The notes below the pieces were generated by a model. That model was given only the letters and a program-made list of their open reading frames with translations, was not told the DNA's origin and made no database searches. Positions 11,957 through 22,984 of a stretch of DNA of 64,000 nt are shown here, piece by piece; position 1 is the stretch's first letter; the number at the start of each line of letters is the position of its first letter. The stretch comes from Capitulum mitella. Lineage: Eukaryota > Arthropoda > Thecostraca > Pollicipedomorpha > Pollicipedidae. The stretch lies in assembly GCA_030062745.1 (NCBI GenBank), contig CP099848.1:18773081-18837080 (forward strand). The letters are read 5' to 3'. Made by a program: the position numbers and the translations under genes.

Positions 11957-12298
11957 CTAAGAAAGGAATATATATAAAGGCGAATTATGATGAAGACTTT
12001 TCCAGAGTGATGCGTGCAAAATATGGCTTTGGTCCAACATTTTCAAGCACTGTCACACGAAGATTGCATGTCGCTTGTCTTGGATTTTATTTTTATTTTA
12101 GTGAAATTCGCGCCAGCTTTTGTGCATTTCGAGCCCCTTAAAGTCAAAGAATACTATTCCATCTATCCCCAGCAAGACCTCATGCTCCATGGACTTGTGA
12201 TCCCTGGGAGATTCAGTTAGGGAGAGGGGTGTCTGAAATGCCCCCAGATACGTTTTGTGTTCCAGTTTTTTTTAACCAAGTGCACGATATGCATAAAA

Positions 12299-12798
12299 NN
12301 NNNNNNNNNNNNNNNNNNNNNNNNNNNNNNNNNNNNNNNNNNNNNNNNNNNNNNNNNNNNNNNNNNNNNNNNNNNNNNNNNNNNNNNNNNNNNNNNNNNN
12401 NNNNNNNNNNNNNNNNNNNNNNNNNNNNNNNNNNNNNNNNNNNNNNNNNNNNNNNNNNNNNNNNNNNNNNNNNNNNNNNNNNNNNNNNNNNNNNNNNNNN
12501 NNNNNNNNNNNNNNNNNNNNNNNNNNNNNNNNNNNNNNNNNNNNNNNNNNNNNNNNNNNNNNNNNNNNNNNNNNNNNNNNNNNNNNNNNNNNNNNNNNNN
12601 NNNNNNNNNNNNNNNNNNNNNNNNNNNNNNNNNNNNNNNNNNNNNNNNNNNNNNNNNNNNNNNNNNNNNNNNNNNNNNNNNNNNNNNNNNNNNNNNNNNN
12701 NNNNNNNNNNNNNNNNNNNNNNNNNNNNNNNNNNNNNNNNNNNNNNNNNNNNNNNNNNNNNNNNNNNNNNNNNNNNNNNNNNNNNNNNNNNNNNNNNN
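12299..12798. other. Assembly gap of exactly 500 N
   Basis: Exactly 500 unknown bases, a common placeholder length, so the true size is unknown. The inner palindrome arm C begins at the first base after the gap, so the outer end of that arm is undefined on the left. Confidence 1.
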
Positions 12799-12804
12799 GG
12801 CTTA

Positions 12805-12930
12805 CTATTTTTAGGTCTGTTCCTTTTCTGATACGAATGTTTTCTGATACGAACTTGAAGTTCACGAGCGTTTGATTAACAACCTTTTTCCTTACGAAGC
12901 TTTCCTCCTTACAAACAATTTACGTACGAG
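12805..12930 (+). repeat. Degenerate GATACGAAC / TACGAACCTTTT repeats
   Basis: Variants of CTGATACGAA, ATTAACAACCTTTTTCCTTACGAAGC and TACGTACGAGCC recur about every 18-24 bp. The arm is mirrored at 19230-19350, and related repeats occur at 19520-19640. Confidence 0.5.
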
Positions 12931-12999
12931 CCGTGTGCAGTGAAATCTAGCCCAACACACGGTCCTTAAAAGAATATAACCTTAAATCGCGCTTCGCGC

Positions 13000-13140
13000 G
13001 ACCTGACCTCCTTGTTGGGCAGAACCAAGTCCGATCAAACCCTTTCATCGGCCTGCGGTCTCTGAGATCCTGTACCGCGCCTTCGGCGCGGCATTACATT
13101 GCGTGCGGCGCAACATTACACCCCATAAACGTCCCCCGCA
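13000..13140 (+). repeat. Repeat family F, copy 1
   Basis: Marked by GTTGGGCAGAACCAAGTC, CATCGGCCTGCGGTCTCT and the short palindrome CGCGCCTTCGGCGCGG. Related copies lie at 19020-19160 (minus), 19395-19500 (plus) and 63475-63570 (plus). Confidence 0.7.
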
Positions 13141-14379
13141 GTCAGTGAAAGGGGTGCAATGTTCCGGTCAGGTTAGTGTGGAAAGCTGGTCTACCAGTCC
13201 TGTAGTTTCGCGGCCACTGTCCGTGGTGCCACTGTCGCAGGTCACAAGCTAATAGGGTGAGTTGACGCCTCCCCCGATCGTTCCTCCTACTGCCTACGGA
13301 AGTAGTACATATTGGTGAATGATTGGCATCAGCAGAGTTACCAAAAGGATTTCAGTGTTTATTATACCAAAAAGGACCACATGAAGACCTTTATCTCTTC
13401 ATGAAGACCTTTAATCTTACCTTTCCTTAGTAGCGTATGCTTGGTACTAGGTATGTTTCCTACAACTGTGCTGTGAAAGTTTGAACCTGTGTTGTGGTGT
13501 CCTGAAAGAAAGTTGGTTATCTGGTTCAATTTGCATCGCATTTAGTGTAATTTGGTTTGGTGGACTACCTTGAAAGAATACTTTGAGGTATTCTTCATGA
13601 GCATATGCTATTTTGTCACCCTGCTTTACATATGCAATTTGATCACATTCAATCAGATTGACGGTGTAGTTGATCCGGATCAGTGTTGAGTATCGAAATC
13701 CGAATTCCGGCTTTTCCAAGATTTCCGATTTCCGAGTCGGAAATCATTTGGACACCGTACTCGTACGCTACACTCGCTCTGATACTCTAGTATATTGCAA
13801 GCAAACTGCCAAAAAAATGTGACAACCAAATGTTGCGTAATATTTCCGTCATAAACGCAGCTCCAAGCATGACACAAAACTACCATTTTGATGTTTACTC
13901 AACACCTTGGTTGGCTAGGCTTCTGCACGTTGCATACCCAGTTCAGTTCCACACATCAAATGCTCATATCCTTATTGCATAAATTTGAAGCGATACAAGA
14001 CTGCTGCTCGTCAGACCAATCATTATAGACTTCTAAGTGAAAACTGGAGTGGATGGCGTTACGGTTTTAATGACATTACAGTTTAAATGTTATGATTATA
14101 TCCAAGCAAAACACGTTATATTATACCTCCACTTGCCAGAACAAACAGACTAAATTAAAAGTTCTTCATTGTTTCATAAACTGCAGATAACCCATAAATA
14201 CAGTTTTATGAAGTTGTTGAGAGTGGCGGGAAATCGGTTTGAATTTTTCCGAAAATAGCAACACTAATCATGGCCAAAATTGGGACCACAATATTTGGGT
14301 CTGGATCAGTATTGAAGCACGGCCTTGTTTAAGATTTTGATTTGAATCAAATGCAATTCATGGCTGCATTTCCAAAATG

Positions 14380-15051
14380 GATGCGGATCAGACTCGAGCA
14401 CAGCTCTGCTGGCTGAATGCGAGTCAGTTTCCTCTGGCCGGACGGTCGGCGTGCGGAGTGGCCCGGTCGTGTTCACGACTGGTGGTCGGACTGTGCGGGT
14501 GCCGGCCAGCAGGAGTGCCGGCGAGCCCCGGCGTCGTGCCGCGGTGCCCGTCGCCCTGCGCCCGGCTCGGCGCCGTCTGCTGGAGCCCCTGGCGCCACGC
14601 TGCTTCGCTCATGCTGTTGGCGTTCTCCGGCGCCGGCCCGGCCCGGCCCGGTTCGACGGTCGGCGCGCTGTCCGGGACGTGTCGCAGGTGGCCTGGTGCA
14701 GAAGGCTCGGACCGGTTCGGTATGGCCGTCAGTCCGGACGTGCCTGGGTTCGGGCCCACGGTGGCGCTGGGTACCGGAGGCGCTCCTCGCCGGGCCCGGC
14801 GGCTGCGTTACCCCGACGGCGGCGAACCAGGCCAGGGTCGCTCTCTCGTGCCGCTGCAGAGACGGGCCGGCGCGGCGCCGTGCTCGGCCACGCTCTTGGA
14901 ACGACAAGGCGCGGTGAGTCGGCAGTCCGTCTGCAGACGCCCGGGGGATTGTCCAGCCTTCTGCGACGCGTTACCGGCGATGATGCGTACGTTAATGGAG
15001 GGAGGGAGTTTCACGAACGTATGGCGCAAGCCAGGCATGACGGTTCGCCCA
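14380..15051 (+). mobile_element. GC-rich insertion cassette, left copy
   Basis: About 600 bp at roughly 70% G+C sit abruptly in AT-rich surroundings and end in a 70-bp module (14982-15051). The next bases (CACGCACAAAATAC) also occur at 22985 without the cassette, an empty-site-like arrangement that marks the right boundary. Open frames run through it on both strands because stop codons are rare in such DNA; none has a recognisable domain. I do not know the element type, and the left boundary is set by composition only. Confidence 0.5.
14982..15051 (+). repeat. 70-bp terminal module of the GC-rich cassette
   Basis: Starts GATGCGTACGTTAATGG, contains GGAGGGAGGGAG and ends CGGTTCGCCCA. Exact copies: 15516-15585 (plus, without cassette) and 17110-17179 (minus). 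Confidence 0.9.
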
Positions 15052-15515
15052 CGCACAAAATACACGAGCACACAAGGCGTAAATCATCACAAAGTTCGAG
15101 ACTGCCGTTACTCACATGAACACTTCATGAATCTAGTGACAACGAAATATTTTAATTGCATCTATTCAGAACAAAAGTAACATAGTTGAGAACATAAGGC
15201 TCAAGGTATCAAAAGTCAACGAGAATTTTAGCAAAGTCGTTGAAGGGAAAATGCATTCTGATGCAAGTTAGCATTTGAAACCGGTTTCGCAGATGGAGCC
15301 GATACGACTGTGTCTTTCTTTCCTGACGCCTACCTTCCTGATCTCAATCGCCTGGCGGGTGAATTGCATTCGTCTCTCGAGCTCGACACTCGGTGGCCAG
15401 GACCACGGCCTCAGCGGGATCTGCGCGTCATCAGTACTGAGAAAACTGGTCGGCTGGTTCACAGATTGGCTAGAATTTCTGTTCCGCAGCGACTTCTTGA
15501 AACCGGACGGTGCTG

Positions 15516-15585
15516 GATGCGTACGTTAATGGAGGGAGGGAGTTTCACGAACGTATGGCGCAAGCCAGGCATGACGGTTCGCCCA
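15516..15585 (+). repeat. Solo copy of the 70-bp cassette module
   Basis: It is identical to 14982-15051 but has no GC-rich body. It sits exactly at the point where the palindrome arms stop matching. The third copy of this region (about 23453) reads straight through with no module, so this one was added there. Confidence 0.9.
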
Positions 15586-16645
15586 CATATTATATTAGCA
15601 TAGAAAAAGGGTTCAATAAGATTGACCCCTTTTTCTGTCGCCTGGATCCGCCCATGAGCACTTACAGATGTGTACATAACATAAGGGAATGTACTCATGA
15701 CGCACATAATTCACCAAATTGAGGGAATGTTACAAGAAATACGTTTTCCGAAAATATCCCTTCGTGTGCCCTGGTCACGTATGTGATTCTGTTATTTCAA
15801 AATATGATGCGCTTATGGTCTCAAAAATGGAACTTAAAGCACAATGCAAGATATCAGTCACGTGTTTGAATATGATAGCCAATTACCAATAGTTCATCGT
15901 GTAGAAAGTTACCCTACTTTTCTGGTAACTGGGTCCGCCAATGGGTATTTATCATGCATGTATGATATGGTATGCGAAGCGTATGTAAATATTTCCCGAA
16001 TACAGACAAGCTTGCCAGACCCAAAATGTGTTGCAGAATGAATTAACGTTTCCAAAAGCGAACGTGTACTCCTTTTTATGTGCCCTGGATACGCCTGTGA
16101 ATTTTGAAAATCGACCTCTTCCTTACATATGTGATAGACCTGTCGGTTGTCGGTGAAATGACATGAAGTATTGAACGCCGTTTTCTGGTAGGTAATCGGA
16201 CCCATGGTTTTCGAGAACGTAGGGGGATGGACGAATCTACCGTTGGGTTAATATTGCTATAAATGCAATGTAGGGTTAAAATGCAAGTGGATATTTTAAG
16301 CAGTCATCTGGATAGGATTGATGGTCTCCCAATAGTGTGTATTTATCCATCGTTGATTTTTAACGCCTTTCAGATGACTCGTCTTCATGGGGGTTTGTCA
16401 GAGGCCAAAAACTTACTTCGAGGCTTAGAGGAGCGTCCACCTACATTCCCCACGTCCGAGTTGCATAATGAATGAGTCGGTATCCAGACTCCTCTAGTCT
16501 CATTACAGCTGGGTGGCACACCGATGAAGCCGCACGCGGATCCGTCTTATCAAATCCAGATGCCCTTGGATCGGAGAAAATTGCAAACGCGTCGCGAACC
16601 AGTTTGCCATTGTGGCGACAGCTGCGTACACGAGGCTGGTCGGCA
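15586..16645. repeat. Palindrome spacer (D)
   Basis: The roughly 1.06-kb loop between the palindrome arms. From about 15600 it is the reverse complement of 23451-24496 (coordinate sum 40096). It contains two MITE-end-like motifs (CGCCTGGATCCGCCCATGAG near 15639 and CCTGGATACGCCTGTGA near 16085). Frames of 65-70 codons are shared with the other copy but have no domain. Confidence 0.85.
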
Positions 16646-19360
16646 CAGCACCGTCCGGTTTCAAGAAGTCGCTGCGGAACAGAAATTCTAGCCAATCTGT
16701 GAACCAGCCGACCAGTTTTCTCAGTACTGATGACGCGCAGATCCCGCTGAGGCCGTGGTCCTGACCACCGAGTGTCGAGCTCGAGAGACGAATGCAATTC
16801 ACCCGCCAGGCGATTGAGATCAGGAAGGTAGGCGTCAGGAAAGAAAGACACAGTCGTATCGGCTCCATCTGCGAAACCGGTTTCAAATGCTAACTTGCAT
16901 CAGAATGCATTTTCCCTTCAACGACTTTGCTAAAATTCTCGTTGACTTTTGATACCTTGAGCCTTATGTTCTCAACTATGTTACTTTTGTTCTGAATAGA
17001 TGCAATTAAAATATTTCGTTGTCACTAGATTCATGAAGTGTTCATGTGAGTAACGGCAGTCTCGAACTTTGTGATGATTTACGCCTTGTGTGCTCGTGTA
17101 TTTTGTGCGTGGGCGAACCGTCATGCCTGGCTTGCGCCATACGTTCGTGAAACTCCCTCCCTCCATTAACGTACGCATCATCGCCGGTAACGCGTCGCAG
17201 AAGGCTGGACAATCCCCCGGGCGTCTGCAGACGGACTGCCGACTCACCGCGCCTTGTCGTTCCAAGAGCGTGGCCGAGCACGGCGCCGCGCCGGCCCGTC
17301 TCTGCAGCGGCACGAGAGAGCGACCCTGGCCTGGTTCGCCGCCGTCGGGGTAACGCAGCCGCCGGGCCCGGCGAGGAGCGCCTCCGGTACCCAGCGCCAC
17401 CGTGGGCCCGAACCCAGGCACGTCCGGACTGACGGCCATACCGAACCGGTCCGAGCCTTCTGCACCAGGCCACCTGCGACACGTCCCGGACAGCGCGCCG
17501 ACCGTCGAACCGGGCCGGGCCGGGCCGGCGCCGGAGAACGCCAACAGCATGAGCGAAGCAGCGTGGCGCCAGGGGCTCCAGCAGACGGCGCCGAGCCGGG
17601 CGCAGGGCGACGGGCACCGCGGCACGACGCCGGGGCTCGCCGGCACTCCTGCTGGCCGGCACCCGCACAGTCCGACCACCAGTCGTGAACACGACCGGGC
17701 CACTCCGCACGCCGACCGTCCGGCCAGAGGAAACTGACTCGCATTCAGCCAGCAGAGCTGTGCTCGAGTCTGATCCGCATCCATTTTGGAAATGCAGCCA
17801 TGAATTGCATTTGATTCAAATCAAAATCTTAAACAAGGCCGTGCTTCAATACTGATCCAGACCCAAATATTGTGGTCCCAATTTTGGCCATGATTAGTGT
17901 TGCTATTTTCGGAAAAATTCAAACCGATTTCCCGCCACTCTCAACAACTTCATAAAACTGTATTTATGGGTTATCTGCAGTTTATGAAACAATGAAGAAC
18001 TTTTAATTTAGTCTGTTTGTTCTGGCAAGTGGAGGTATAATATAACGTGTTTTGCTTGGATATAATCATAACATTTAAACTGTAATGTCATTAAAACCGT
18101 AACGCCATCCACTCCAGTTTTCACTTAGAAGTCTATAATGATTGGTCTGACGAGCAGCAGTCTTGTATCGCTTCAAATTTATGCAATAAGGATATGAGCA
18201 TTTGATGTGTGGAACTGAACTGGGTATGCAACGTGCAGAAGCCTAGCCAACCAAGGTGTTGAGTAAACATCAAAATGGTAGTTTTGTGTCATGCTTGGAG
18301 CTGCGTTTATGACGGAAATATTACGCAACATTTGGTTGTCACATTTTTTTGGCAGTTTGCTTGCAATATACTAGAGTATCAGAGCGAGTGTAGCGTACGA
18401 GTACGGTGTCCAAATGATTTCCGACTCGGAAATCGGAAATCTTGGAAAAGCCGGAATTCGGATTTCGATACTCAACACTGATCCGGATCAACTACACCGT
18501 CAATCTGATTGAATGTGATCAAATTGCATATGTAAAGCAGGGTGACAAAATAGCATATGCTCATGAAGAATACCTCAAAGTATTCTTTCAAGGTAGTCCA
18601 CCAAACCAAATTACACTAAATGCGATGCAAATTGAACCAGATAACCAACTTTCTTTCAGGACACCACAACACAGGTTCAAACTTTCACAGCACAGTTGTA
18701 GGAAACATACCTAGTACCAAGCATACGCTACTAAGGAAAGGTAAGATTAAAGGTCTTCATGAAGAGATAAAGGTCTTCATGTGGTCCTTTTTGGTATAAT
18801 AAACACTGAAATCCTTTTGGTAACTCTGCTGATGCCAATCATTCACCAATATGTACTACTTCCGTAGGCAGTAGGAGGAACGATCGGGGAGGCGTCAACT
18901 CACCCTATTAGCTTGTGACCTGCGACAGTGGCACCACGGACAGTGGCCGCGAAACTACAGGACTGGTAGACCAGCTTTCCACACTAACCTGACCGGAACA
19001 TTGCACCCCTTTCACTGACTGCGGGGGACGTTTATGGGGTGTAATGTTGCGCCGCACGCAATGTAATGCCGCGCCGAAGGCGCGGTACAGGATCTCAGAG
19101 ACCGCAGGCCGATGAAAGGGTTTGATCGGACTTGGTTCTGCCCAACAAAGAGGTTAGGTCGCGCGAAGCGCGATTTAAGGTTATATCTTATTAGGGACCG
19201 TGTGTTGGGCTAGATTTCACTGCACACGGCTCGTACGTAAATTGTTTGTAAGAGGAAAGCTTCGTAAGGAAAAAGGTTGTTAATCAAACGCTCGTGAACT
19301 TCAAGTTCGTATCAGAAAACATTCGTATCAGAAAAGGAACAGACCTAAAAATAGTAAGCC
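16646..19360 (-). repeat. Inner palindrome, right arm (C')
   Basis: Mirror of 12799-15515. Here the sequence next to the loop (16480-16645) is the uninterrupted version also seen at 23450-23620, so the C' junction looks original and the C junction altered. Homology ends at 19360, where TTAGG-like repeats start. Confidence 0.93.
17110..17781 (-). mobile_element. GC-rich insertion cassette, mirrored copy
   Basis: Exact mirror of 14380-15051 with the 70-bp module at 17110-17179. Identity of the two copies over GC-rich DNA implies a recent duplication, gene conversion or an assembly mirror. Confidence 0.5.
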
Positions 19361-19361
19361 A

Positions 19362-19392
19362 GCCCAACCCAACCTAACCTAACCTATCCTAA
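19362..19392. repeat. Interstitial TTAGG-type telomere-like repeats
   Basis: AACCCAACCTAACCTAACCT is followed by degenerate ATCCTAAGCT units: roughly six to eight CCTAA-class pentamers. TTAGG is the usual arthropod telomere repeat. The tract begins right at the edge of palindrome arm C'. Confidence 0.6.
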
Positions 19393-19394
19393 GC

Positions 19395-19500
19395 TAATCT
19401 CTTTGTAGGACCGAACCAACTCCGATGATACCCTTTATCGGCCTGCGGCCTCTAGCATCCTATATCACGCCTTCGGCGCGGGGCTGAGCCTTCGGCTCAA
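19395..19500 (+). repeat. Repeat family F, copy 3
   Basis: TTTATCGGCCTGCGGCCTCT followed by CGCCTTCGGCGCGG, as in the arm copies but with different flanks. Confidence 0.65.
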
Positions 19501-22500
19501 ACCCGGAACCAACCTTTCCCGATACGAATCTTGTCCGATTCGAACCTTTTATCATACGAACCTTATGTTTACGAACCTTTTGCTAGGAACCTTTTCCCAT
19601 ACAAAAACTGGGCTTACAAACCTTGGTCCAGTTACCCTTCCTGGGTCGCTCGAGATAACCTATGGTCGCCTTATTCCATTCTTTACCCTCCAATGATGCG
19701 AGTTCGATGCGAGCGGATCCTTTCATGTTTTCACCAGTCGCCGTCCCAGGCACCTCTGTCACGGGCGGCGGGTAACCAGGAAGAGTTGACGCATGCCCGA
19801 CCGTTGCGGTCAATAGGCGACTAGTAAGTACCCATGCTTGGATAAGTCGTTAGAGACAGCTGCCCTCGGTTACTGCGCGATTCGTTACTTACTTTGCGTT
19901 ATTCGGTGCTCGTCATGTCACTGGTTCTATCTGTTTTTTTTTGGCCAAGCATCCCCTAGGTGCCTGCCTATATCGATTTCCTTGTCCACACAAAGTATAG
20001 GTAATTACTGTCACTGGTGCGTCGTAACTGGGAAAACAGTGGCAGATAAATATCAAAGAGGCAATCAGCATTAGAATGCAGCAGCTGGAGCTGCCATGTG
20101 TGGACATCCCAAACTATGACTGCCGTCGTAATGTTCTAATTTTAGGAACATACTAATACTATGCCGCACTCCTGCCTCTTATCTCAGTGAAGTACCTCAG
20201 TAGCGCCTATCTAACTGTATGCAATATTGCAGTACATTTTTACACATGTATATGTATGTAGCCATCTTCTATATGCATGTATAGTGATAAAAGGATTTTG
20301 TCGTTTCCCAAGCATTTTATAGACTTAGGCTTTATGCCACATGGCAAAAATAGTAAACATAATATATATATATATAGTAAATGTGATTACGCTGGTATAC
20401 AACTGATATTTTTAATCAATGCTTGTGAATCGATGTTTTGTCTGGATTGTTTTTTTTTCTGAAATTGCTGCGTACCGCATTTGGTTAAAATCAGTTTTGA
20501 AAAATCGCATGAATTACATCTGATCCCAAATCAAATTGAAAAAAAATAGCCATGATTCAAATATTGATCCGGATCAAGTCACTGCGATTCACATCCTGCT
20601 CCGGATCATCGAAACGATGTCGAGCACAAGCCCGTCAGAAAGCCGAACTACGAAAACTCGCATGGCACGCATCAAACCCGAATGGACCCGCCCGGCCGGA
20701 GCAGCAGTCAAGAACAGCTCGCTATTCCGCCTGCCGGCCGCTCAGCCAGGGAAAATTGGCCCACCTTCACCCAGCCGAAACAAAGGAAAGCCGCTCCGGC
20801 CTGCGGCCGACGCACGGCACCACGGAACGCATCCATTCCGAACAAGTTGCTCCACATGTAGAGCACAGAAACTGCACCTCAGTGATCATGACCATGCGCT
20901 GGTCGCGATCGCCCTGTAATTCGGTTTAACACAAACACAACAGCTGTGTGTTATGACCGGCAGTTTTCACCCCGGCCGATGGATCTGGTAGAAAAATCCC
21001 AGCCTCGATAAGCCATCCTCTCAGTTATGCTGCATGACAGTCCTAAAATGATCAGTACGCAGCACCAGGCGCAGCGAGGAAAGCCTACTCAACAAGGCTC
21101 CCCTGAAATCCCAGAACCTCGGATGTGGTTCAAAACAAAGGACCAACAATCGGGCGATCAAACGTAAGATGGCAGTGTTTACTCTGTAAGATCTCCGTCA
21201 TTTGGTATTATCGGAAAGTACTGGAAAGTTCACGCTGGAGTTTAAAATGCTTTTCCAGACCATATTCTGAAGTACTTTAAAAGAACGGTTAACTCTCCTT
21301 CACATCATCAGTACTTTGTCCCAGCATACGGCAAAATCTCTTCTGACAGGTTCAACTCTGAGCACCACTACGGACAATCAATCATTTAACACGGAACGCT
21401 ACGTTTACAAGACTGGTGCATCTGACGAAACTAACGTGCAACGACCGACCCGACTTGCGACACGAGGTGAGGTGGCACCCAATTGGCTGCAGCTCGCTGT
21501 GACCCCTCTAGTGCACCCATGACCATGGTCGTGGGTACATTACCACAGCATTATCTGCGTTTAGAAACTGACGTGACCACTTAACAACCTTTGCCACGGG
21601 ATATGCAAACTTTCCTCGTTTACCAAGGCTGCAGCCGCCTTTAGCGTGAAGACACTCGTTTAAGCAAGAAGCCAGGACCCGAATTTACACTGTAAGCGCG
21701 GGTCAAGGCGTCTTGAGGCCGAGAGGGTACGGAAAACGTTCAACCGTCATCACGACTGCCCCAATACCTGCCTGTAATTCACAAGTCAGCTGCACTATGG
21801 CGCCAACATGACCAAGCACCGATTTTTCACATAAGCACGGCGACTGGCGCTTGCTGCACAGTGTGACGAAAAATTAACTTCGGAGTGACAGGCATGGACA
21901 GCGATGCCCGCTGCACCGCTCACGTGCAAACAGCGGCTGCTAAGTGCCACGCTGCCTGAATCATCACTCGGCTTACCCCAAGCCTCCTGTCAAAACCAGG
22001 TCTCAGTTCTTCAGTAATTAGCGAAGGAGGGACACCCGTGCCTCTAATCCGCTGGCGACCACAGGAAGGCGCCATATCGCTTGATCAGTTCAGTTAGTCC
22101 CCGGTGAAAAAGGACGAAACCTGACTGCTGAGTTGGGTCACCAGTCGCTGTTTCCATATCGGTCCACCACTGACGATGCGGTGGCGCCAGATCGGAGCGC
22201 GGGGCACTGTCCGGCCCGGCTGTGAGCGGCTCTCCGAGTTCCGTTCCGCGGCCGCCGAGTGCCGGCCGATCATCGATCACAGGCGACGCTGAGGGCGGCC
22301 GCCAGCCAGGCCGATGCATCGAAACGGCGCCGAGGCCGCCCCCGTCGCCGAAACGATCGGCGACATCAGGCCGGCGGTCGACGGCAGACGGACCAGACCA
22401 CACCGGCAGACGGACCGAACGGGATCGTTCGGCATGCTTCCGTCATCCATGCAACCGCCCGCAGCGCAGAGTAAAAACAGTTTCGTTACTGCCGCACCGG

Positions 22501-22894
22501 CGGCGTTTTGGCGACCTCTGCTCAGGAAACGCGACCATCGCGCGGAGTTTATCAGGTGGACATTAGAGAAAACCCGCCTGTTAACATGGTACGCCTAAGC
22601 CCTGTTCCCATTACATAACGCTGCTCTGGCCTTGTGTAAGAGAGTTACACAAACAGGTTTTTCACGGGGCACCAGGATCAACATCGGAAAATATCCTGTA
22701 GCCTCACATGTCAATGAAACTAAAAAATAATAAATACACAAGGTCAATTTATCTCTGCAACCACACCCTGGCTTCACGGCTGGTAAAAATGGCTGCCAAC
22801 AGATTCCAGATGACGCTTCCAAAGATTCTGTTTCAATATTATGTTTTATCATCACGCTATTAAGAAACTCGAGTGTCATTAGACATTCTTGTAT

Positions 22895-22935
22895 ATATAC
22901 GAATATATATATATATATATAGATAGATAGATAGA
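22895..22935. repeat. TA / TAGA compound microsatellite
   Basis: A short TA tract continues into (TAGA)n ending at 22935. Confidence 0.85.
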
Positions 22936-22984
22936 CTTGATAAAAGTTTCAACAATCGAATCAAAAGGTCTTGTTCAATGGCCT

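Larger units (their letters stand above)
10241..12298. other. Unique interval between the outer arm and the gap; no gene
   Basis: This stretch has no partner on the right side. It holds a tRNA-derived SINE, three microsatellites and a G-rich segment at 11224-11240 next to AGTGGTGGATGCAGGATC, a sequence typical of a MITE end. A similar AGTGGCGGATACAGGATC lies at 11350. No exon is supported. Confidence 0.6.
12799..15515 (+). repeat. Inner palindrome, left arm (C)
   Basis: Reverse complement of 16646-19360, with a coordinate sum of 32161 over nearly the whole length. Open frames of 267, 222, 166 and 144 codons in the GC-rich part are identical in the two arms. The few differences I found are small indels and substitutions in the outer 300 bp. 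The arm contains a family F segment (13000-13140), AT-rich DNA with TTTGATTCAAATC-like tracts (14330-14370) and the GC-rich cassette. No gene is supported. Confidence 0.93.
19361..22984. other. Unique interval between palindrome arm and third copy; no gene
   Basis: It has no inverted partner. It contains the telomere-like tract, a family F copy (19395-19500), GATACGAACC repeats (19520-19640) and two GC-rich islands (20640-20830 and 22200-22520) whose open frames overlap on both strands and carry no domain. A mixed TA/TAGA microsatellite occupies 22895-22935. AT-rich DNA with TGATCCGGATCA-like palindromes near 20570 resembles the flank of the GC-rich cassette in the C arms. I see no supported exon. 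Confidence 0.6.

Noticed and set aside
12229..12865. Frames of 185-200 codons spanning the gap
   Set aside because: Nearly all codons are unknown bases.
14377..15180. 267-codon plus-strand frame, with 222-, 166- and 144-codon frames overlapping on both strands (mirrored at 16981-17784)
   Set aside because: All frames are open because the DNA is about 70% G+C. None has a domain, and the product is Arg/Pro/Gly-rich. Composition ends abruptly at the 70-bp module.
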